A stretch of DNA of 64,000 nt from Aotearoamyces nothofagi (Eukaryota; Ascomycota; Leotiomycetes; Leotiales; Tympanidaceae): NCBI GenBank assembly GCA_015345905.1, contig JADDTR010000002.1, positions 1,054,001 to 1,118,000 on the forward strand. The letters are read 5' to 3'. The position numbers were made by a program, and so were the translations under genes. A model generated the notes under the pieces. The model did no database searches. It was not told the origin of the DNA and was given only the letters and a program-made list of their open reading frames with translations. Position 1 is the first letter of the stretch; each line of letters begins with the position of its first letter. Below, in pieces: positions 56,216-64,000 of this stretch.

Positions 56216-57059
56216 CTACCAGAGATGCCACGGTGATTCATGAGCAAAAATCTCCATGAAGATGCCAAGGAAGCACTACGTAATATCCACGGTCTTGGAA
56301 GTGCAAAATCGAAGTTTAATGAACTAGATACAGCTCAACGAGAGGAGAGCGATGAGAAAATCGGCTATAGAAACATGCTGCTACCAGGAGGAAGTCAATT
56401 CCATCCATGCATGGTCACGGCCATGGGCCAGATTGACCAAGCTCTCACCGGCTACGGAGCCGTGTCGGTCTACGGGCCACAGATCTTTCAATTATTGGGC
56501 TTCTCTGTCAGAAAGACGGAATATCTGACACTGGGAAACTATATAAGCTACTTCTTGATGATGACGGCAGCCTGGATGACAATCGATGTCTCTGGACGAC
56601 GCAAGCTTGTCGTATAGGGTGCCGCAGGTCTTGCGATATCCTTTGCTCTTCTCAACATATTCGGAGCCTTAGCCCTGGATATGTCAGTCTTTCCAAATCT
56701 CAGTCGAGATTCTAGGCACAATTGTTCTCTACGTTGTAACTGCCATTTTTGGAATGTGAGTGATATTTTCCATTCAAAGTCAGTCTCAATATATCAAAAG
56801 CTGACACAATTTTCTTCTAGTAGCTGGCTTGCAACTGTATGGCTTATCCCAACCGAGATATTCTCCTGGAAGCGGTGGACGAGGTTTTGAGGAAAATCAA
56901 GAATTCTTCAACAGTGCTGCAGATGAAGAATCGTGGGTTGTTCGGGAGGTTGATGGTGGGAAATTTAAATATATGCCTAGGATGGAAGACAGTGGACGCA
57001 CTCCTTTGGGTCATAGAGTGTCATATATTTTAGACCATAAATTACGAATGAATGAATAA
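56216..57059 (+). pseudogene. Decayed MFS sugar transporter (C-terminal half)
   Basis: A relic of a sugar porter on plus. LPEMPR is followed by TGA (56234-56236) where the family has Trp (PRW), then FMSKNLHEDAKEALRNIHGLG, GGSQFHPCMVTAMGQIDQAL, TGYGAVSVYGPQIFQLLGF and VSGRRKLVV. A TAG at 56615-56617 again replaces the Trp expected before GAAGLAISFALLNIFG. One frame change follows before VEILGTIVLYVVTAIFG, and an intron with intact sites (about 56755-56819) leads to SWLATVWLIPTEIF. The membrane segments after that are deleted and the frame shifts to the tail GSGGRGFEENQEFF ... DGGKFKYMPR, which ends at 57059. The N-terminal six spans are missing. Function lost. Confidence 0.8.
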
Positions 57060-57345
57060 TGCTGTCAGTTATCGCTGAAAAACTTTTCGTTTCAATTGCA
57101 ACCCATGCCTGCAAATGTTCCGCCACTTGCCCTCCTTTATATTCTGAATCATTTACTGCACCCTCCGAACTCCAACATGAAAATTTCCTTCCTGGTATAC
57201 CATGCCTCCATCCATACCTTTTGGAGCCGCGCCCTAAAAATCCTCCTAAAAATCCTGGTGGTATATGACTCCTCATAAAACGACACTGGAGAAGAATAAA
57301 ACGCAGACATTTACATTCTCTGGCTCATGCCGGTGGGCAAAACTG

Positions 57346-58705
57346 TCAAGGTATCCACCCCATGCCATCGTCATCTGCAACCCAGCCATTGTTGTACCTG
57401 CCGCATCTGTAGACGTACTCTCCTAATTCCAGCATAGTACCGTCATCTTCAAAAGTTCCAGAGGCAAAGCCTGTTCCTATTGTATTGCCATCATCTTGGT
57501 AGTCGTTGTAGCTGAACCCGGGCCCTACCATGGGTGTATTGGCTTGGCTATCGAACTCAGATGCCCGGTACTCGGCCTGCATCTGTGCCTGCACCTGTGC
57601 CTCTATCTCTGCCCCGTTCAGTGCCTGCATCTCAGCCTCCTTCTCCGCTTCTTTCTGTGCCTGTCTCCGTCTAGCCTCTATCCTTTCCGGGTCACATGGT
57701 AGATTGCATTGTTGGCATATCCACCCACCCGTCGAGATGCCAACCTGGTGGAGACATTTAGGGCAACGCCACCAGTCTTTGGCATTGTTACGATCTTCTA
57801 GCCACTTGATCAATGCTTTGGGATCTTGATGGCCACGCTTGGGAAGATCCTCGTGGTGGTACTCTCGGTAATGTTCTCGTCTGTGATCTTGACGCTGAAA
57901 GGGATCCTTATGCTGGCAACGAGTATAATCGCACCAGAACCTTTCTCCTGAAGTTAGGAGCTTCTCGCCTGGCACGGAAGTATCATCGTCCTCCTTGTTA
58001 TGCACAGTGCGATAGTGGCGCTCGCGATCATAATGACGAGTGAAGGGATTGGAAGTACAGGTACCGTTGACAAGAAGTGGACAAGGGAATGATCTGACTC
58101 GCTTCTTGCCGTCTTTAGACACTCTAGTTAGAAGTTAGATGTGACCAAGGTGTTATTATTGACGAGAAGGTATATCACCTGGTGGAAATGTCCTCTACCG
58201 GCCGCTTACGAGGAAACATTTCACTTTCAAGGTACTCATCTTGAAGTTGCCAAAAAGCTTCAGATTTTGTAACTACTGGTTTGTAGTACATGTACCACTC
58301 AATTTCTGGGTGACCCATTTGGGGATCAAAAGGAGGTAGCGGTTCCGGAGCCTGTCCAAGAGGTACAGAGATCTGAGAGGGGGTTTCGTTCTGGGGATCA
58401 GGAAAAGGTTGATCCGCTGTGTCTATTGGAGGTACAGAAAATCCTCCAGAAGCACGAGGTCCACTGGAAAGAGAACTGTTAGAGAATGACCCGGACGAAG
58501 TAGGCGAAAAGATGTAGCTTTCATCCTGGTTCGAGGGACTGGAGGCAGCGCTGAAGTTGCTAGTATGACTCGATGCTGAGCCGCCACCTCGAACCATGGC
58601 TGGAGCCCTGAGGTATGTTGTACTAGTGCAGTTATCGCTGGATCGAGGAGTCCTGCCGTTGGGAATAGACCGAGAAGTTCCTGAACGTGTTCTGCGACGA
58701 TCCAT
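57346..58705 (-). CDS. C2H2/zinc-ribbon-type fungal protein, 434 aa
   Basis: Two exons, 58705-58179 and 58123-57346, join to 434 residues; intron GTGATA ... ACTAG, 55 nt, junction EDISTR|VSKDGKKR. The N-terminal ~125 residues are Ser/Pro-rich and disordered. Zinc-binding parts are FPCPLLVNGTC with HYDRERHYRTVH, then WCDYTRCQ with RQDHRREHYREYH (two C2H2-like fingers with long C-C spacing), then CPKC ... CQQC (a four-Cys ribbon). An Ala/Glu/Gln repeat (EAEKEAEMQ, EAQVQAQMQAEY) follows. I think of similar fungal C2H2 proteins with this layout as uncharacterised and possibly transcription factors. It is adjacent to the sugar-transporter relic. Confidence 0.8.
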
Positions 58706-60935
58706 AGTGTAGTAGTAGTAAATTAGTTATAAGAGGGGATCTTCAGTAGTAGGGAACCCTTGATAATGATAATTGTATGACTAGGAATAGTGAGCCCCTA
58801 TCCTTGATTAGATAGATCTGAATTTGATCACTTACATTGATAAAGACTATAACAGAAATAATTTAGGAGAAAGTGGCGGTAAGGATTGAAAGTCTAGCTT
58901 GAAAGAGCATTATGCTGAACATGGATAAGCCGATGATAATCTATAATATGTTCTCTGTAGCCGCAATTATGGTCTTGTCTGCTGCTTTGCCCCATCACAA
59001 CGGATTGAATCAGCTCAGGAGGAATGGTCCGAGAAATAATAGGAGCCATAGTAGGTTGGGTACGGCATTGTTGAAGATAACACTGATCGACTAGAAGAGG
59101 GCTGGAAAGATGAGAACTCCATAGCCAGCCAGTTCAAAACAGGGCTGTGATCCAGACCGCTAATTATGTGGTTGTTGCAGCAATGCACTCAAATTGATAC
59201 CACGTAGACCTGGGCAAGGATTATGATGGGGATGACATTTAATGAGCAAAGACAGACTTCCACCATTGAGACTTTACCGCTCTCTGCCAAAATGATGCTC
59301 TCACTCGTCCACTGCAAGAAAAACGCGGTTATATGGGGATGCCCAGGCAGGGCGCCTTGTAGGCATACTCACAAGGCAGATGCACTGAAACCCTGAGCGA
59401 TATAAAAAACATATGTATGGCCTTCAAGCACTCGCTTGCAAGCCTCGCTCTCTCCATTTGGAGGCATTGCAGCGAATCGCATACTATACCACATGAAAGC
59501 ATCTACTCGGCCAGAGACCACATGCTGCCACAAGATTAATCGATCTAAATTGCCTAAACAGAGCCAGCCTTGACTCGAGGATTGAAGAATCGGTGACAGT
59601 TCTAGCATGGCCTTGCTTGAGGCTCGTGGCTGCCTCTCTGCGTTGTATAGGACTTTGCTTTTGGTTTTCATGTTAATATCTACACGTCAATATTTGCCTT
59701 GAGAGTTGCGGTGCGAAGCCCTCTAAGTAGTTGCCCCATCTGCTCACCGCTACTGCTGCTGATATGCAGAATGAGTTGTTAAGGTGTCATGAGGCAGCGG
59801 ACGGGTTGTTCGGCATTCCTGTGTTTCTCTGGACGGCAGCATGGCTATGTGAGCAAGGCACGTCCAGTGGATGAACATAGGGCAATCGCTTCCGAGTTGG
59901 ACCGAATTGGATGCCTCGCTATTTGTTTGTGTTTGCCTTGCTTGCTTTTGGCTGATGAGGCGGACCAGAATGCGACGAGGCTCGAGCCTCGGTGAGCGTA
60001 AAATGGCTGCTTCTGCACAGCCGTCATGACAAGATAAAGGCGACGAAAACTATTGCCGAGAGCAGCTCTCTCTCAAGATAGACATGATAATGACGGATAT
60101 ATCTGTTCAATTGTTAACAGGAGCAAAAATTGCAGACTGACAGATAACAAACATGGGGTATAGGGTCTCATGGACATGTCGTCAAAATTATGTTCTTTTT
60201 CAGCCATTAATATTCAAGGAAGCCAGCATTGTCTTCGCTAATCTGCTCGGCATTTCTCTGGAGACATATCAGCTGTTGAATACAAATATGTGAACAGTAG
60301 TGCACCGAACTCGGCATCTGGGGTCATTAATCTAACTTCCAAAAGAAACCCCCTCCTTCTTTCTAGCGGCCACATATTGAAGAGGAGGTTTGGTCCTTTA
60401 TACTCGGTGACCCTCCCAGAACTTAGTAGTTGCGAGTATTGGGCATCACTGCGTTGGGTTGCAAATGCAGCAAACCAAAAGGGCAAACATCCAATATTAG
60501 GTGGTCTGCCCGGCTGACCCTTTATATATATGACCTGGACATTCGGCCCCGCCGTTAGGCCCAATAATGTTTGGATATAAACAAAGAGTCTCGGTACCTT
60601 TGCCTTGAACATATCTGCACTCGAGATAACAAGTTAATTATTGTCAATTAGGACGCAGGACAAAGTGAATCAGGATCTGTGATGACAGTGGTAGTAGCAT
60701 GTACATTCTTAAAGGGTATGCTGTCACTGCAGCTGTCAGTATCATACAAACATCAACCCGTAATGAGTAAAGTAAGATACACAGAAATAACCCCATCAGT
60801 TAGACGAGCCCTGTTTTCTTCGCTAATTAAGATGACCCAGACACCAGACAGCCAGCCATGCAGTGGTGCAATGCAATGCCATGCGCCAGCCTTCCAACCT
60901 TCCGGCGCGGTAATACCATAGACGCCTTTCTAAAC
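58706..60935. other. Gene-poor stretch, 2.2 kb
   Basis: No confident gene. A 60-codon plus frame at 58912-59094 begins with an ATG and a hydrophobic stretch like a signal peptide. Minus frames of 100 (59369-59671) and 124 codons (60238-60612) lack recognisable features. No repeat or element ends seen. Confidence 0.45.
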
Positions 60936-63127
60936 CTACACATCATCTTCCAAGAACTTGTACGCAAACTTGAAGTCTGCTTTCCGACGATTCATCCTAA
61001 ACAGCCGAAGTCTGCGGTTAGCTCTGTTCGCAAATGGTAATGTAAAAGCACCTTCAAGGACATAAACTCTAGGAATAGATGTAAACTTACCAGGTGCTCT
61101 CATAGTCGAAAAATCGATAAGTTCCTTGTTCAAATTCCTCTGTAATCGTCTTCGGCTCTTCGTGCCGTTGGAACCATGTCTGGTACTGCTTGTGGAATCG
61201 CCAACTCTGATCTTTGAGTGCCTTTGCCGCCAGGTACTGTTGATATGTCCCTTGTTTGTAATAAAACACATAGAATAAAGTATCAGGATCAATTCGTGAG
61301 TATAACCCTGGATTATCGAAGACCGATAATGACTCCTGGGGATAATATGAGGGAGTCGTGAACTTGTATTTGGGCTTGTAATACCTGGGCTGTTCGGCAT
61401 CCATTCCATCAGGAGCACTTACATGTGATGCTGTTAGCATCCTTAGTGCAGACTGCGATGGAATTAAAGAGGCTCGCTGCCGTGTGATCTCGAACGATTG
61501 CACAAGATCTTGTAGAGCTGATGGAAGATGATACACTGATTCGTCTTCTTCGGTACTGGGCTCCTTAACTCCGTTGGCGGTTCCATTCGTTTGCGTAGCT
61601 GCCACATGTTAGCTTTCCAAAGAATTAGGACGTCACTAGGAACATACCTGTCAAACTTTCAGCGGCCTCTGCTACTGGTTGTACCGCTTTGCTAGATAAT
61701 ATCCGCGATACTCCAGGCCTTGTGCTATCTACCTTTTCCATCGCAGGAGTATGTGGGATACTACTCGATAGCCCGCCACTAAGAGTTAAACTAGATTGAC
61801 TCAGAGCCGGCGACTTCGTCTGTAGCGGATTTGATAATGATTCAGAGACACTTGATGTCGTTGGTAAACTAGGTTTCTGCAATGCGACAAAAGAACTCGT
61901 AGGTTGTGCATTTAACACCACTGGAGATTCTGTTGTATTCGCCCTTGGCGCTGATTGTACAGACAAAGACGCAAGAGGTGTATTTGAATTTGATGGTGGA
62001 GTCGCACCAGGCGGAGGTGGGAGAGGTGCAATGCCAACATTATTCGTTGCGGCAGCCGCTGCTGCTGATGCATATTTCAATGTCTCGCCTGGCGGCCGTG
62101 TTGGTAATGTTGCCGGCTTCATGTTGCTAGTCCCAGGCCCACTCGTTATGTTTGACAGAGGAGTATGTAACGTTGCCAGAGCAGGTAAAGGACTCTTGAG
62201 CTGTGTAGATGGCCGTCTAGCAGCAGCAATAGGTGGTTCTTGCGCTGATGATGTTTTTGGTTTTGTGCCAGATATACTACTCCCTGAACGCACCTCACTA
62301 TCCAGCATATCTTCCTGTATCGACTGTGTATCCTGAGACGAGACACGATCATCGTTGTTCATGCCATATACATCTTCCTCCTCTTCGAGGTTCAAGTCAT
62401 CATACATTTCATCGTCTTCCATGAAGTCCTCGTTCATGCCATCGGAAACGTAGTATTTGATGCTCTCCTCCAGATCATTGACCTGATCCGTTTCAACTCC
62501 GCCATTCTCTAACGACCTTTTGATCAATTCAAGCTTTCCTTGATGCCATTTATGCCGTTCTGTGATACGCTCAATCTCAGCCATCCGATCGGCCTTACTG
62601 CTCTGATTCTTGCCTTTCTTCATGGTAGCTTGTATTGACTCGCCTTCCGCCTCGAGCGTTTCTATTTGTCTCTCTAACTCATCGACCATGGAGCCCAAGA
62701 ACTCGCATGCTTCGAGTTTCGCTCTCTCCTTAGGGTCGAGTTTCGCCGCTGCGGATAATCCTTCCTTTGAGTATGCTTTCGTCTTCATAGCCTTCTCAAC
62801 AGCCTTGAATTTCTCCATTTGCTACATAGCTTCATTAGACCCGATTGCGACTCCTCGCTCATTAAGACTTACCGTTTCGATCAGCTTCCTGTTATCTAGT
62901 AACGGACCTTTATCCTTAATATCATTACTAGCAGCCCATGTCTTGATCTGGTCTCGTAACCTTTGCAGCTTCTTGATTTCGCGCTTGAGGTTGTCCTCAA
63001 GCTTCTCTTTCTGCGCCGCGTTTGTTGACTGCTCAATCTTTTCGTATATCGATTCAAATTCTGCAACACCTTCAGAGACTTTCTTGAAGCACTTGTCGAC
63101 CTCCTGTTGGAGCTTTCGAGCGGCCAT
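60936..63127 (-). CDS. NOT5: CCR4-NOT complex subunit Not3/Not5
   Basis: Four exons, 63127-62873, 62821-61648, 61598-61091 and 60996-60936, join to 665 residues. The N-terminal Not3 domain (about 1-235) starts [24 protein letters not shown] and has [44 protein letters not shown]. The middle is Ser/Pro/Ala-rich. The C-terminal NOT2_3_5 domain (about 530-660) contains [41 protein letters not shown] and ends [29 protein letters not shown]; the last 19 residues come from a separate 61-nt exon after a 94-nt intron. The subunit joins Not2 in the NOT module, linking decapping and codon-optimality sensing to deadenylation. Confidence 0.95.
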
Positions 63128-63648
63128 CGTGGCGGAAGGGGGGAGGTAGGCAAAGTTGAGATTCCTGTGCCTTGATTGATTGCTGTCGTGACCGCGGATC
63201 TAGCTTGGTTTGTTGCCAGTCTAACCCCATGTGCAGGAGAATACGTGGCCGGTCTTGTTGACAGTTATGCAGCACGTGTCAGGGTAAGTGTCGTGAGAAT
63301 CTTTTGAGCAGCAAATGGTCGAAGGTATCAGTCAGTCAGTTGCGCGGCTCTTGCTCAACCTTAGCCGTGGCCGTCAATGCTTGTAGTTAGCGCTGTAGCA
63401 TCTTGTGGGGTCGTAGCCTAATTTGTGAGGAACCAACCAAACCGAATAGTTCTACCGACGGGCAGCTTAATACAACTGTTGATTCGTACTATTCAGTGAC
63501 AACTCTACTATAACAGTCTGTTCGTACTTTGACTTCTAGAACAGGACAATACAGTCTTGCAGCTACGCCCTTATCCAGCCCTTAGCCCGAGCCTTAATCA
63601 AGAAACTTCTTTGCCATTACACAGAACAACATCACATTAAAGTCATCA
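63128..63648. promoter_or_regulatory. Divergent promoter, NOT5 / DTD1
   Basis: 521 bp between divergent starts; no ACGCGA/TCGCGT element and no gene seen. Confidence 0.4.
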
Positions 63649-64000
63649 TGAAAGGTTGGTGTCGTTCTCATTCTCGTGCTTCTATCATAAGTTGCTCATA
63701 TTCTCTGTAATAGCGATCCTACAGCGCGTTCTTTCTGCATCGGTCACTGTTGATAAGCAATTGGTATCTTCAATAGGCAAAGGCATTCTGGTCTTTGCTG
63801 CTGTAGCACCCGGCGATACAGTAAAAGAGGCTGATGCCCTGGCAGCAAAGGTGCTAAAGATGCGCCTTTGGGATGATGAGGCAGGAGGTAGAGTATGAAT
63901 AGGCCCGATCTTTCATTTTGCTATAAAATTACAGAATTCTCTACTATTTTGTTCGATCAGTTAGGGGGCCCATGTGGGCTAAGCTTATTGTCTCGAGACC
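63649..64000 (+). CDS. DTD1: D-aminoacyl-tRNA deacylase (Dtd1), 3' part outside window
   Basis: First exon 63649-63655 is only 7 nt (ATGAAAG); a 58-nt intron (GTTGGT ... AATAG) leads to exon 2, 63714-63887. The joined start MKAILQRVLSASVTVDKQLVSSIGKGILVFAAVAPGDT matches the Dtd1 N-terminus, and KVLKMRLWDDE matches the next conserved block. The exon probably ends at GGAG with donor GTAGAG at 63888; reading on would meet a stop nine bases later. The block expected next (SQFTL and the GP motif) lies outside the window. The enzyme removes D-amino acids (and Gly mischarged on tRNA-Ala) from tRNA in the cytosol. Exon structure at the right edge is unresolved. Confidence 0.85.

Noticed and set aside
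60238-60612. 124-codon minus frame in gene-poor stretch
   Set aside because: No recognised motif or splice extension; likely chance.
1-64000. tRNA and rRNA genes, LTRs or transposon ends
   Set aside because: I looked by eye for GGTTCRA-type B boxes, long terminal repeats and transposase or polymerase motifs on both strands and found none convincing; a tRNAscan or repeat search was not possible here.

Overview
This is nuclear DNA from a filamentous ascomycete (Pezizomycotina). The evidence is the dense packing of short-intron genes (introns mostly 47-120 nt, with GTRNGT donors and CTRAC-type branch points), the fungal-type gene set (Aip1, Hfi1/Ada1, Mrc1, a GCP3-type Spc98, a fungal ArAE-family membrane protein) and several fungus-only hypothetical proteins. 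The class cannot be fixed from sequence alone. No intact transposon, viral copy, rRNA or tRNA gene was recognised.

Layout, left to right. 0-6 kb: two minus-strand fungal proteins of unknown function, separated by a 1.9 kb non-coding stretch with a degenerate 9-bp minisatellite and a GC-rich block. 7-14.5 kb: ribosomal protein uL16 (Rpl10), a coiled-coil protein and the cofilin partner Aip1. 14.8-23 kb: a 1,054-residue ArAE-type membrane protein, DNA polymerase epsilon subunit B (Dpb2), an alpha/beta hydrolase and a DUF218 protein. 23.7-30.4 kb: an RNA-processing and ribosome cluster of Prp24/SART3, mitochondrial ribosomal protein uL22m and Utp15. 30.4-34 kb: gene-poor, with one cryptic four-exon gene. 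34-46 kb: proteasome alpha1, a WKF-domain protein, a 4-TM protein, a PHYHD1-like dioxygenase, gamma-tubulin complex GCP3 and SAGA subunit Hfi1. 46-56 kb: a membrane protein, a MOT1 molybdate transporter, the replication-checkpoint mediator Mrc1 and a protein with a possibly OB-like C-terminus. 56-64 kb: a decayed sugar-transporter pseudogene, a zinc-finger protein, a 2 kb gene-poor stretch, CCR4-NOT subunit Not3/5 and the start of D-aminoacyl-tRNA deacylase.

Most genes are housekeeping genes in central information pathways: replication (Dpb2, Mrc1), splicing (Prp24), ribosome biogenesis (Utp15, Rpl10, MRPL22), transcription and mRNA decay (Hfi1, Not3/5), proteolysis (Scl1) and cytoskeleton (Aip1, GCP3). 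They form no operon or cluster in the bacterial or secondary-metabolite sense. Many pairs are divergent and share a 235-520 bp promoter. A recurring promoter feature is ACGCGA/TCGCGT (MluI-box-like) elements, often as perfect inverted repeats, upstream of Dpb2, Mrc1, GCP3/Hfi1 and the coiled-coil gene. This suggests G1/S (MBF-type) control of those loci.

Introns were placed by hand from splice consensus, reading-frame continuity and remembered family sequences. Coordinates are therefore predictions. No clearly new multi-gene system was found. The best leads are the promoter palindromes, a cryptic spliced gene at 31.8-32.6 kb, a GC-AG intron, two 7-nt first coding exons, and a sugar-transporter relic whose two stops replace Trp codons.
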